From positions 1 to 49,652 of the forward strand of contig JAJDBV010000019.1 in the NCBI GenBank assembly GCA_029261165.1: a stretch of 49,652 nucleotides of DNA, in the 5' to 3' direction. The translations under genes were made by a program, and so were the position numbers. Under the pieces are notes generated by a model. The model had not been told where the DNA came from. It saw nothing but the letters and a program-made list of their open reading frames with translations, and did not search any database. The DNA comes from Nitrospirota bacterium. Its GTDB lineage: Bacteria; Nitrospirota; Nitrospiria; SBBL01; JAADHI01. Positions 16,633 through 25,409 of the stretch are shown here, piece after piece (position 1 is the stretch's first letter; the number at the start of each line of letters is the position of its first letter).

Positions 16633-16658
16633 GCACCTCGCCCCAAAGGGAGAGGTGC
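16633..16658 (+). repeat. short hairpin downstream of the PepSY gene
   Basis: GCACCTC (16633-16639) pairs with GAGGTGC (16652-16658) across 12 bases. No T-tract follows, so it is at best a weak or rho-assisted terminator of the receptor operon. Confidence 0.4.
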
Positions 16659-16687
16659 GCACGCAGGTCTCGGACCTCTGTATTAAT

Positions 16688-16715
16688 TTGACAAGTATGG
16701 CAGAAATCGTATAGA
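16688..16715 (+). promoter_or_regulatory. sigma70 promoter of the TonB operon
   Basis: TTGACA at 16688-16693, 16-bp spacer, TATAGA at 16710-16715, about 80 bases before the first gene of the TonB system. No Fur-like palindrome is obvious here. Confidence 0.65.
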
Positions 16716-16797
16716 TTAGGCTTGTTATTTAGTGAGACTGAATATCAAATTCAGTGTTCTGCCTTAGGGTTTCTTGGGCAGCGAGAGAGAAAATATC

Positions 16798-17610
16798 GTG
16801 ATTTTTTATGAAAGAGATCAATTCGTACGGTGCTTGAGTCACCCTGTTTTTCTTGTCAGAGCCTTCCTCTCATTGAGCCTTCTCCTTGCCTTTGTTTCTC
16901 CTGTCAATGCCAATCCGCTTGAGCGTTCAACCGAAATTCAGACCGAGGTTAACAAGGCGGCCGCGCGGTCGCAGGTGAAAGTCGACCGGCTTTCAGAAGA
17001 GACAGCGCGGCTCCTGAGAGAATATCGAGAAGTGCTTCGTCAGAGTGAGCGCCTCCAGACCTACAATAACCAGCTTGAGCGTTTGCTCCAATCTCAGAGG
17101 GCAGAAGAGGTTTCTATGGAGGCGCAGCTTCGGGAGGTTGAGGTGACACACCGAGAGATCGTTCCTTTGATCTTGCGGATGGTCGAAAGCCTGGGTCAAT
17201 TTGTCGCCTTGGATCGTCCCTTCTTGCAGGAAGAACGTCGGGCACGCGTAATGGAACTCCGTAAGTTAATGGATCGGGCGGATGTGACCAATGCTGAGAA
17301 ATACCGACGCGTGATGGAGGCTTACCAGATTGAAACCGAATATGGGCGGACCCTTGAGAGCTATGAAGGGACACTTGGGAAGAATGGAACAGGCAGAACG
17401 GTCCATTTTCTACGCATGGGTCGGGTCTCCCTGGTTTATCTGACGCTTGACGGTGAGGAAACGGGCTATTGGGATCAGGAACAGAAGCGCTGGGTCGTCC
17501 TTCCAGACGGGGATCGTGCTTCGGTGATGCGCGGCATCCGGATCGCGCGAAAAGAGATTCCTGCCGACCTCATCAGTCTTCCGATCGCCGCACCGGGGTC
17601 AGTACAATGA
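16798..17610 (+). CDS. DUF3450 periplasmic coiled-coil protein
   Basis: About 270 residues: a signal-peptide-like hydrophobic stretch (FLVRAFLSLSLLLAFVSPVNA), a long coiled coil (residues about 45-120, VDRLSEETARLLREYREVL), and a C-terminal beta-rich part (GRVSLVYLTLDGEETGYWDQEQKRWVVLP). This is the DUF3450 family that accompanies TonB2-type systems of Vibrio and Shewanella. Starts at TTG 16774 or GTG 16798 are possible; GTG 16798 is chosen because GAGAG lies upstream. Its stop overlaps the next start as ATGA, so the two are translationally coupled. It probably assists energy transfer through the periplasm. Confidence 0.85.
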   Translation: MIFYERDQFVRCLSHPVFLVRAFLSLSLLLAFVSPVNANPLERSTEIQTEVNKAAARSQVKVDRLSEETARLLREYREVLRQSERLQTYNNQLERLLQSQRAEEVSMEAQLREVEVTHREIVPLILRMVESLGQFVALDRPFLQEERRARVMELRKLMDRADVTNAEKYRRVMEAYQIETEYGRTLESYEGTLGKNGTGRTVHFLRMGRVSLVYLTLDGEETGYWDQEQKRWVVLPDGDRASVMRGIRIARKEIPADLISLPIAAPGSVQ

Positions 17611-18983
17611 AAAAATATACCGATTTGTTGATAGAGGCTCTTTTGCTATTCTCCTTGCTCTTCCTGCCTGTCATTGGATATGCCGCGGACGCGCCGGGTT
17701 CTCTTGATGAACTGCTTGATCAGGTCCGTAATGAGCGCGCGAACGCAATGAAGGCGAATGCGAAAAGAGAGGCTCAATTCCTGTCCGAAAAGGAGCAGCA
17801 GGCTCGTCTTCTGAAAGAAGCCAAGGTAAGGCTTGTTACGGAGGAGACGAGGAGTGACAGGCTCAAAAAGAAGTTTGAGAAAAATGAAAAGACGCTTGCA
17901 TCGTTTGAAACGCGATTGAAGAAAGACACGGGTTCTCTTGGAGAGTTGTTTGGCGTTGTCCGGCAGCATGCGAGAGAGTCGGAAGGGCTTTTTGATTCTT
18001 CCCTGGTATCCACGCAAAGGCCCGACCGACGTGAATTTGTCGGGCTTCTGGCCAAACGCAAAGCACTTCCGACGATCAAGGAGATGGAACGGCTTTGGTT
18101 TCTCTTACAGGATGAGATGACGGAATCGGGCAAGGTGGTCCGGTTTTCGGCGCCGGTCGTCACCAGGGAAGGAGAAGAAACGGAGCGCCGTGTGACACGG
18201 GTGGGTGTTTTTAATGCTGTTTCCGAGGGGAAGTATCTGCACTACCTCCCTGAAACCCGAAAGCTGGTAGAACTGAACCGACAACCGGGTACGCAATTCC
18301 AGGAGATGGCAGCGGCACTTGAGAAGGCCAACAACGGGGTTGTCCCGATGGCGATCGATCCCTCCCGTGGTGCGATTCTTTCCCTCCTTGTCCAATCGCC
18401 GGATACGCTGGAGCGTGTTCAACAGGGTGGGGTCATTGGTTATTTTATTCTTGCCGTCGGTGGGATTGCGCTCTTGTTGGTCTGCGAGCGCTTTGCCTAC
18501 CTAACGGTTGTCGGAAAGAGAATCATCAAACAATTGAAGGAAGACCTCCCGGGGCTGAACAATGCCTTGGGGAGAATCATGCATGTTTATACAGAGGACC
18601 CGGACCAGGATGTCGAGACATTAGAGCATCGGCTGGATGAAGCGACGCTGAAGGAGATTCCAAGACTTGAACGGGGACTGACCACAATCGCCATCCTGGC
18701 GGCGGTGGCGCCCCTCCTGGGCTTGCTGGGTACCGTGACCGGGATGATTGAGACCTTCCAATCAATTACGCTCTTCGGGGCGGGAGATCCCAAGTTGATG
18801 TCGGGCGGTATCTCGCAGGCCCTTGTCACGACGGAGTTGGGCCTGGTGGTCGCGATTCCGATTGTCCTGTTGCATAGTCTTCTTCATGGGAAGAGTAACC
18901 GTCTGGTCCAGATTCTCGATGAACAGAGTGCGGGGATGGTGGCAAGGCTTTCAGAGCGGCATCATGGTGACAACCTTGCGTGA
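17607..18983 (+). CDS. ttpC: TtpC-like MotA/TolQ/ExbB protein
   Basis: 458 residues. A signal peptide and a periplasmic coiled-coil region of about 240 residues precede a C-terminal ExbB/TolQ domain with three membrane helices; the last part contains APLLGLLGTVTGMIETFQSI and GGISQALVTTELGLVVAIP, the proton-channel helices. Large ExbB-like proteins with such a periplasmic extension are TtpC proteins, required for TonB2-dependent siderophore uptake in Vibrio. It is followed, with a 20-base overlap, by a second short ExbB. The gene name rests on architecture and operon order. Confidence 0.85.
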   Translation: MKKYTDLLIEALLLFSLLFLPVIGYAADAPGSLDELLDQVRNERANAMKANAKREAQFLSEKEQQARLLKEAKVRLVTEETRSDRLKKKFEKNEKTLASFETRLKKDTGSLGELFGVVRQHARESEGLFDSSLVSTQRPDRREFVGLLAKRKALPTIKEMERLWFLLQDEMTESGKVVRFSAPVVTREGEETERRVTRVGVFNAVSEGKYLHYLPETRKLVELNRQPGTQFQEMAAALEKANNGVVPMAIDPSRGAILSLLVQSPDTLERVQQGGVIGYFILAVGGIALLLVCERFAYLTVVGKRIIKQLKEDLPGLNNALGRIMHVYTEDPDQDVETLEHRLDEATLKEIPRLERGLTTIAILAAVAPLLGLLGTVTGMIETFQSITLFGAGDPKLMSGGISQALVTTELGLVVAIPIVLLHSLLHGKSNRLVQILDEQSAGMVARLSERHHGDNLA

Positions 18984-19491
18984 ATCCCTGGGAAAGATCT
19001 GGTCTTTCCTTGAAATGGGAGGTCCTGTTCTTATGGGCATGCTGGGGTTGTCGATCCTGCTTTGGATCTTGATTTTAGAACGGTATTGGTTCATCTGCGT
19101 CACGCATCGTAAAAGCCTGGATGGCGTTGTCTCTGAATGGCTTAAGCGAAAAGAAAGGAAGTCCTGGACCGCAAAGCGGATTCGGGAAGCCCTGATCTCC
19201 GAAAATGCCTCGACACTTCAGCAATCGCTTTTTCTCATCAAGACCCTGACCGCAGTGCTTCCGCTGCTCGGTTTGTTGGGGACGGTGACCGGCATGATCC
19301 AGACCTTTGATGTGATGACCCGTTTTGGGACAGGAAATGTGCGCGGGATGGCAGGCGGGATCTCTGAGGCCTTGATTACAACGATGGCCGGTCTTGTGAC
19401 CGCAATTTCCGGACTTTTTTTCAGTGCCGATCTCAGGCGTCGTGCGGCGTCTGAAACAGAGAAGATGGCGGAACTGCTCACCCAACATTGA
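18964..19491 (+). CDS. exbB: ExbB proton-channel subunit
   Basis: 175 residues with three membrane helices (residues about 15-35, 92-115, 140-160) and the MotA/TolQ/ExbB signature LLGLLGTVTGMIQTFDVM, then GGISEALITTMAGLVTAISGLFF. Part of the ExbB-ExbD channel that uses the proton gradient to drive TonB. The ATG at 18964 overlaps the preceding gene by 20 bases. Confidence 0.92.
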   Translation: MVTTLRESLGKIWSFLEMGGPVLMGMLGLSILLWILILERYWFICVTHRKSLDGVVSEWLKRKERKSWTAKRIREALISENASTLQQSLFLIKTLTAVLPLLGLLGTVTGMIQTFDVMTRFGTGNVRGMAGGISEALITTMAGLVTAISGLFFSADLRRRAASETEKMAELLTQH

Positions 19492-19501
19492 GAAAATAAT
19501 T

Positions 19502-19912
19502 ATGCGGCGACGGCATACGAGACTTCAGGGCGGGGCGGCAGATATCAACCTGACCCCCTTGATCGACATGGTCTTTATCTTGTTGATCTTTTTCATTGTG
19601 ACCACCTCGTTTGTGAAGGAGGCGGGGATAGAGGTCAGCCGGCCTTCTGCGCATTCCGCTGAGCGCAAAACTGAAGGAAATATCATGATCGCGATTTCAG
19701 AGAACGGGGAGGTCTGGATGGACAAGCGACGGATCGGGATCGAAACTGTCCGGGCGAATGTTGAGCGCATGCGTGTGGAGCGGCCGGAAGGGGCGGTAAT
19801 TGTCCTGGCCGATGAGGGCTCTGAGACGGGTCTGCTGGTCCGCGTGATCGATCAGGCGCGCATGGCGGGCGTGTCCAATGTTTCCATCGCGACTCAGGAG
19901 CGTCGGAGATGA
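19502..19912 (+). CDS. exbD: ExbD proton-channel subunit
   Basis: 136 residues: a short cytoplasmic Arg-rich start, one membrane helix INLTPLIDMVFILLIFFIVT with the essential Asp in PLIDMVF, and a periplasmic domain. Its stop overlaps the tonB start as ATGA. It works with the ExbB subunit just upstream. Confidence 0.93.
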   Translation: MRRRHTRLQGGAADINLTPLIDMVFILLIFFIVTTSFVKEAGIEVSRPSAHSAERKTEGNIMIAISENGEVWMDKRRIGIETVRANVERMRVERPEGAVIVLADEGSETGLLVRVIDQARMAGVSNVSIATQERRR

Positions 19913-20598
19913 GATTTATTCCCGTCATTGTTCTCGCACTCTTGACCAACTTTCTCTTATTCCTTCTAATGCATAACATGGTTGCGGCGGATGGACAGCG
20001 GATCGTCCGGGATGAAAACTTTCAAGGGATAGATTTTATCCGTGTAAAAAACCAGGTGGAAGGCCCGAAGCCCAAGGCGCGGACCGTGCCCGAACGACCT
20101 CCGCCTGCCAAGACGACCCCCCCCCCCGAGCGGATGAAGCGGATGGTCCTCGCGAAGCCGAAAGTGGCACAGGCCCAGCCCACTTTACGACCGATCCGGA
20201 CGGCAATGCGTTTGAGTGGCGGACCTTACCTGGGTCAGTCTGTCCCAGATCCTCTCCCGGTTGTGGAGGGCCCTGGCGATGTCGGGTTGTTCGTGGCCCC
20301 GGATATTGGCCTCGGTGCGATTGAAACGGATGTCATCCCCATGGTGAGGGTTCCGCCACGCTATCCCCGGCGCGCGATCCGTTCAAAGATCGAAGGGGTG
20401 GTGACGGTAGAATTCACCATCACGAGCGAGGGTTCCGTCATTGATGCCACCGTCGTCCAGGCTGTCCCGCCCTCCGTATTTGACCGCGCCGCACTCCAGG
20501 CCATACGAAGGTGGAAATTCAGGCCAAAGGTTATTGAAGGAAAGCCAGTACAGCGTCGTGCCATGCAAAACATTCAATTCAGCCTTAAAAGCAATTGA
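19909..20598 (+). CDS. tonB: TonB energy transducer
   Basis: 229 residues with one N-terminal membrane anchor (VIVLALLTNFLLFLLMHNM), a Pro-rich periplasmic linker (ERPPPAKTTPPPERMKR), and the C-terminal TonB domain with the YP motif (VPPRYPRRAIRSKIEGVVTVEF) and DRAALQAIRRWKFRP. It spans the periplasm to contact the TonB boxes of outer-membrane receptors. Short, like TonB2 proteins. Confidence 0.93.
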   Translation: MRFIPVIVLALLTNFLLFLLMHNMVAADGQRIVRDENFQGIDFIRVKNQVEGPKPKARTVPERPPPAKTTPPPERMKRMVLAKPKVAQAQPTLRPIRTAMRLSGGPYLGQSVPDPLPVVEGPGDVGLFVAPDIGLGAIETDVIPMVRVPPRYPRRAIRSKIEGVVTVEFTITSEGSVIDATVVQAVPPSVFDRAALQAIRRWKFRPKVIEGKPVQRRAMQNIQFSLKSN

Positions 20599-20669
20599 GT
20601 TTCAAGGAAATCAGGGTACAGGGGGCGTGAAATATTCACATGCCCTGTGGATATTTTTGAGGTCAGTAC

Positions 20670-21887
20670 ATGAAAAAGATCGCATGCCTCTTGTTGATGA
20701 TGACGGTTTCCGGTCTGCAGATTTCCTCAACGGAGGCCTCTGAATCGAAGAAAAAGGCCGTACTCAGCCAGGGCACTTATGATCGTCTGATAGAGGTTCA
20801 CCACCTCATCGAAGAAAAGCAGGTTTCGGAAGCCATCCGGGCGTTGGATGCTTTATTGCCGGAGCTTGAAGAGGAGCCCTATGAGGCCTCTGTCGTTCAT
20901 CAGACTTACGGCTACGCCTACATCGGCATTGATAACTATCCCGAGGCGATTATCTCTTTCGAGGCCGCATTGGCCTTGAACGCCCTGCCCGATGACCCGG
21001 CGCTCCGTATCCTCTACGACCTCGCACAACTGTATATTGCAACAGAACGCTATGTTCCGGGGGCAGAGGCGGTAGAGCGATGGCTGATGAAAACGTCTAA
21101 TCCGACACCGGACGCGCTCGCCCTGGCGGCGGGCGCGTATATACCCCTCAATCAATTTACAAATGCTATCCTGCACCTCAAAAAGGCCATCGCGCTTTCT
21201 AAAAAACCGAAGGAGGTGTGGTATCAGTCGTTGCTGGGCTTGCATTATGAGTTAAAGGAATATGAGGAGGCGGTCCGGCTTCTGGAGACCATTATTCTCA
21301 AATTTCCGGATCATTCGGTCTACTGGAGTCAGTTGTCCAGCCTTTACCTGACGCTGAAGGAAGATGGGAAAGGCCTGGCCATCCTCGAGCTGGCCTATAA
21401 GAAAGATTTTCTAAAAGAGAAGGAACTTATACTGCTGGCCAAGCTCTACCAATATCAGGACGCCCCTCATAAAGCCGGGATGCTCCTGGAAAAAGAACTC
21501 AAATCAGGGGATATCGCGTCTACTTCGGAGCACTGGGAAATGCTCTCAAATGCCTGGTTTCAGGCCAAAGAACTGGATCGTGCCGTAAGCGCCTTTCAGC
21601 ACGCCGCCGAGTTATCGGAGGATGGGAAGCTGGATGTGCGAAGGGCATCACTCCTGGTTGAATTGGAACGCTGGGAAGAGGCGGTTCAGGCGCTTGAAGC
21701 CGGACTTTCAAAAGGAAAGATGGATGACAGCGGACGGGTCCATCTCCTCCTGGGCATTGCCAGCAATGCGCTCGGAAATCCGGAGCGGGCCATTAGCGCA
21801 TTTAAAAATGCCCAAGCCTCTGCCGATACACGCAAATCTGCCAACCAATGGCTGACATTTCTCCATACTGAGACCCGATCCAAGTGA
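20670..21887 (+). CDS. TPR protein of the TonB2 operon
   Basis: 405 residues with a signal peptide (MKKIACLLLMMTVSGLQISSTEA) and about nine tetratricopeptide repeats, for example EAIISFEAALALNALPDDPAL, AILHLKKAIALSKKPKEVW and RAISAFKNAQASADT. A periplasmic TPR protein is the usual last gene of Vibrio-type TonB2 operons and probably scaffolds the complex. GAGG precedes the ATG. The 72-base gap to tonB suggests the same transcript. Confidence 0.88.
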   Translation: MKKIACLLLMMTVSGLQISSTEASESKKKAVLSQGTYDRLIEVHHLIEEKQVSEAIRALDALLPELEEEPYEASVVHQTYGYAYIGIDNYPEAIISFEAALALNALPDDPALRILYDLAQLYIATERYVPGAEAVERWLMKTSNPTPDALALAAGAYIPLNQFTNAILHLKKAIALSKKPKEVWYQSLLGLHYELKEYEEAVRLLETIILKFPDHSVYWSQLSSLYLTLKEDGKGLAILELAYKKDFLKEKELILLAKLYQYQDAPHKAGMLLEKELKSGDIASTSEHWEMLSNAWFQAKELDRAVSAFQHAAELSEDGKLDVRRASLLVELERWEEAVQALEAGLSKGKMDDSGRVHLLLGIASNALGNPERAISAFKNAQASADTRKSANQWLTFLHTETRSK

Positions 21888-22072
21888 ATAACCCTCGACG
21901 ATAAGTTGAAGGGTTCAAGTGGTCTCCATTAAAATCAATTGATGTCATGCCGGAATGACAAGTCGCAAAACGACAACATAAAACTTCTCTCGTCCCGAAG
22001 GCGAGTCCTGCCCACTGTCCCCAAATGATGGTTTCCATCTCGATAGAATTCTTAAAAAGAACTAAAAAGATG

Positions 22073-22102
22073 TTGACAACATTGCATGTAGTTCTGTATT
22101 GT
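22073..22102 (+). promoter_or_regulatory. sigma70 promoter of the second receptor region
   Basis: TTGACA at 22073-22078, 18-bp spacer, TATTGT at 22097-22102. Same spacing and same Fur-box placement as the 12611 promoter. The stretch 21888-22072 before it holds no gene I can see. Confidence 0.65.
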
Positions 22103-22112
22103 CCGTAACATT

Positions 22113-22131
22113 GAAAATGAGTCTCATAGTT
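22113..22131 (+). promoter_or_regulatory. Fur-box-like site
   Basis: GAAAATGAGTCTCATAGTT matches the Fur consensus at 12 of 19 positions, with AATGA.TCTCAT forming the dyad. It begins about four bases after the expected transcription start, suggesting iron repression of the fur remnant and receptor. Confidence 0.55.
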
Positions 22132-22173
22132 ATTATACATTCTGGTCAAGGTCAGTAACTTCCGGTTAGAGAC

Positions 22174-22572
22174 TTGCGTGTGCTCAAGGAAGATGATTTT
22201 GCCTCTGAATATATTGCTCCGGAAGGCGGTATTCAAAAGAGCAGTTTTTCCGAAGCCAACAACACCCGCGGGCTTGAGCAGTTCCTCCAAGTGGTTGAAG
22301 TTTTTTATGCGCGGGCCCGTCAGACCCTAGCTGGGAAGTACACTGAGTTTGGAGATGGACATGCGCGTTACGAACTGACCTACAATGTAAGCCATCATGA
22401 TCATCTTATTTACAAGCAATGTAATCGTATTATCGAATTTGAAAACAAGGAGATCGAAAAACTTCAGGAGGAGGTTGCCAGAAAAAATAACTTTACAACC
22501 TTTAGCCATCGGCTGGAACATTATGGAACCTGTGGTTCTTGTTCCGGGAAAAATATCCGGCCGATGAAATAA
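22174..22572 (+). pseudogene. truncated Fur-like regulator lacking the DNA-binding domain
   Basis: The last 75 residues are clearly the Fur dimerisation and metal-sensing domain: EFGDGHARYEL, HHDHLIYKQCNRIIEFEN, EIEKLQEEVARKNNF and SHRLEHYGTCGSC. The first Cys of the usual HLICxxC is Tyr. The first 57 residues do not match the winged helix of Fur (no AELYxxV or ATVYRTL except a shadow in ARQTLAG), so DNA binding is lost. It begins at GTG 22174. Either a pseudogene created by deletion or recombination, or a dimerisation-only protein that could titrate true Fur. It sits between a Fur-box-like site and the receptor gene. Confidence 0.8.
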
Positions 22573-22677
22573 AGATAGTTTACCAACGCGGCCAGAGATC
22601 CCTTGCGACCCAGCGCCCAAAACAACAGTTTTTACACTGGAAACCACAACAATCAATCATATGGGAGGTTCTGGAAG

Positions 22678-24972
22678 ATGCAGAAAAGATGGATACTGGC
22701 TGTGTTAATTATTTTGATGACATCCTTCATACAACGGGGGGGATTGAGGATGGCTTTTTCCGCCGAGGGGACGGACGATTCAGAGACAAAGATGCTTGAT
22801 AAGGTATTGGTGATCGGCAATCCAAGCGAAGCCGAGGGAATGCCCGGTTCTGCCCATGTCGTCGTGACAGAAGAAATCCGTAAACAAGGATATGACGATA
22901 TCAACCGCGTACTTCGCAAGGTACCCGGGGTTTATGTGCGGGAAGAGGATGGTTTCGGGCTTTTTCCCAACATCAGTTTAAGAGGGGTAGATACGAGCCG
23001 CAGCGCCAAGGTCACGATTATGGAAGACGGTATTTTGATGGCCCCCGCACCTTATTCTGCGCCATCGGCCTATTATTCGCCGACGGTGGGACGAATGAGC
23101 GGCTTAGAAGTTCTAAAGGGTTCGAGTCAAATCAAGTACGGCCCGCATATTACAGGTGGGGTGATCAACTACCTTTCCACGCCGATTCCCAACAAGAAAA
23201 CGGTTTATCTCAAGTCAATGTACGGCAGTTTTAACGAGTTGCGCACCCACGTCTATGTTGGAAACACCATTGACACGAAGGTCGGGCGGTTTGGATTTCT
23301 GCTGGAAGGCTATGCGCGAAAGAACGATGGGTTCAAGCAGATCGACAGGACTCCCGATTTTCGTGACAGCGACGATACCGGCTTTACAAAGACCGAACCC
23401 ATGATCAAGGTATCCTGGGAACCGAAAACCGCGATCTATCAGCATTTGGAGCTGAAATATGGTCAGACCGAACTGGATGCGAATGAAACCTATCTTGGTT
23501 TGAGCGAAACCGACTTCCAAGCAAACCCCACCCGGCGTTACGCCGCTTCGCGCTTCGATAACATGGATGCCATGCAGGAGCGCACTTCCCTGCGCTATGC
23601 GGTTAGTCCGATGGATGATCTGGATATCATCACCACACTTTATTACAATACATTCGACCGCAATTGGTACAAACTGAACGATTTGAGGGCATTGCCCGTT
23701 TCCGGGAATATGTCCCTTTCAGCGGCATTGGCGGGCGCTGGCGGCGGTGAGGGGCTTGCCTGTCTCAAGGGTACGGGGGTCTGTACCTTGCGTGTCCGCG
23801 CGAATAACCGTTCGTATAAAGCAAAAGGGGTTGAGTCCGTCACTTACTATCGTTTTGGATCAGAAGTGCAGCACGAAGTTTCCTTTGGCATCCGTTATCA
23901 CATGGATGAAGTGCGGCGATTTCAGTGGAACGACCTGTACGCGCAATCCGTTAACGGCACGATTTCCGGTCTCACACCAGGCACGCCAGGTGATGCCGGA
24001 GACCGCCTTCAAGAAACGGACGCACTGGCCTTTTATCTTCAAGATACGATTGAGGCTGGCCCGTGGACCTTTATCCCGGGTATCCGCTACGAGCGTTTGG
24101 ACCAAACTTCGGAAGATCCGAAAGGCACATTGCAAGGTGCGGGCGGGACGAAGGGAAGAGATGGTGAAAACAGCCTTGATATGGTGGGCGGAGGTCTGGG
24201 TGTCTCCTATCGAGTGAATGAGGCATGGACCACGTTCGGCGGCGTGCATCGCGGTTTTTCACCACCCAGTCCTAGAGGGACGCGAGGCGGCCTCGATGAA
24301 GAGACCAGCCTTGCCTTTGAAACAGGTGCCCGATACAGGAACCGCAGACAAGCGCTCGCCGCCGAAGCCGTGCTTTTTTATACCCAGTTTAAAGACTTGG
24401 TTGTCACGGATAATGTCGGCGGGACAGGCAGCGGCGACGATGAAAATTTTGGCGAAGTCGATAGCTACGGGCTTGAATTTTCGTCCCAGATTGACCCAGG
24501 GATCGCGAATCGGTGGAAAGTCCGCAATCCCTGGTACTTGACCTTGACCTATACAAATGCGGAACAGCAGAATGACGCGAGATCGACCGACGCCGAGTCG
24601 ATCTTCAGCTTTGGGAAAAAAGGCAACAAGGTGCCCTATGTACCGGAATGGGTGATCAGCGTCGGAACGGGTGTGGAAACAGAGCGATGGGGGACCTTTA
24701 TTTCGGGAACCTACGTGGATGAGACCTTCTCCAGCGCCGATAACAGCAGTCTCCAAGTCAACGGTGGCGGCGCTCCAGATTCCCGTTTTGGAAAAACGGA
24801 CAGCTACTTTGTGTCCGATTTGACAGGTTTTTACCGCATCAGCGAAGAAGTGAAGCTCTTCGGCGGTGTACAAAACCTCTTCGACGAGGAATACATTGTG
24901 TCGCGTCAACCGCACGGACCGCGTCCCGGGATGCCGCTATTCGGCTATGTGGGGATTGAACTGTCGATGTAG
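22678..24972 (+). CDS. TonB-dependent outer-membrane receptor (Fe(III)-type)
   Basis: A 764-residue receptor with a signal peptide (MQKRWILAVLIILMTS to FSAEG), TonB-box-like LDKVLVIG, plug domain (NRVLRKVPGVYVREEDGFGLFPNISLRGVD, then LEVLKGSSQIKYGPHITGGVINYLSTPIP) and a 22-strand-type barrel ending in VGIELSM. The plug resembles FecA/ferric-citrate-type receptors (DGFGLFPNI..RG). GGAAG precedes the ATG; an upstream ATG at 22603 lacks one. It probably imports a ferric complex using the TonB system about 2 kb upstream. Ligand not determinable here. Confidence 0.92.
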   Translation: MQKRWILAVLIILMTSFIQRGGLRMAFSAEGTDDSETKMLDKVLVIGNPSEAEGMPGSAHVVVTEEIRKQGYDDINRVLRKVPGVYVREEDGFGLFPNISLRGVDTSRSAKVTIMEDGILMAPAPYSAPSAYYSPTVGRMSGLEVLKGSSQIKYGPHITGGVINYLSTPIPNKKTVYLKSMYGSFNELRTHVYVGNTIDTKVGRFGFLLEGYARKNDGFKQIDRTPDFRDSDDTGFTKTEPMIKVSWEPKTAIYQHLELKYGQTELDANETYLGLSETDFQANPTRRYAASRFDNMDAMQERTSLRYAVSPMDDLDIITTLYYNTFDRNWYKLNDLRALPVSGNMSLSAALAGAGGGEGLACLKGTGVCTLRVRANNRSYKAKGVESVTYYRFGSEVQHEVSFGIRYHMDEVRRFQWNDLYAQSVNGTISGLTPGTPGDAGDRLQETDALAFYLQDTIEAGPWTFIPGIRYERLDQTSEDPKGTLQGAGGTKGRDGENSLDMVGGGLGVSYRVNEAWTTFGGVHRGFSPPSPRGTRGGLDEETSLAFETGARYRNRRQALAAEAVLFYTQFKDLVVTDNVGGTGSGDDENFGEVDSYGLEFSSQIDPGIANRWKVRNPWYLTLTYTNAEQQNDARSTDAESIFSFGKKGNKVPYVPEWVISVGTGVETERWGTFISGTYVDETFSSADNSSLQVNGGGAPDSRFGKTDSYFVSDLTGFYRISEEVKLFGGVQNLFDEEYIVSRQPHGPRPGMPLFGYVGIELSM

Positions 24973-25007
24973 CGTTTTCTAAAAGAAGATGCAAGAATAT
25001 TTAGAAG

Positions 25008-25268
25008 GTGTGTAAGGACCCATATGTTTCTGTACAGGTTGTTGAAGCAGGGCGGGCCGGTGATGTATGTATTGCTGGCCAGGTTCACACCCTGAAGGCC
25101 TACACGGTTGTGGACCTGGTCGGCCGCTGTGATCTCAGGGCCGTTCATGCTCTGTACATGAAGATCGACAACGCCTTGGATAAAAACTACCTCCTCTCTC
25201 GGCGTCCCTTTGGCGCCCGCCCTGGAAAGCCCAGGACCTTCGGGCTGGGATGCAAATATTCTTTCTAG
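25008..25268 (+). pseudogene. C-terminal remnant of another TonB receptor
   Basis: Residues from about 31 on (AYTVVDLVGRCDLRAVHALYM, KIDNALDKNYLLSRRPFGAR, PGKPRTFGLGCKYSF) match the last two barrel strands of ferric receptors, ending in the terminal Phe. It closely parallels the end of the preceding receptor (SRQPHGPRPGMPLFG). The N-terminal 600 or more residues are absent. Probably the leftover of a tandem duplicate after deletion. Confidence 0.8.
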
Positions 25269-25409
25269 GGGTGTCTGTTAGAGGAATGATCTCAATAAGA
25301 AAGAACCAGGTGTTATGAGATTTTCCGACACATGTGGATAGAGCCATTATTCTCTTTTATCCCTTCATCCAGCCTGATCGGATCTGTACTGCTATAGAGG
25401 GTAGAGGGT

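Noticed and set aside
16633-16658. Intrinsic terminator after the PepSY gene
   Set aside because: Stem is only 7 bp and no U-tract follows; kept only as a hairpin.
21802-22290. 162-codon minus-strand frame with a GVVGFGKTALLN stretch resembling a P-loop
   Set aside because: It runs antisense to the TPR end, the promoter and the fur remnant; GFGKT lacks the rest of a Walker A context and no family is recognisable.
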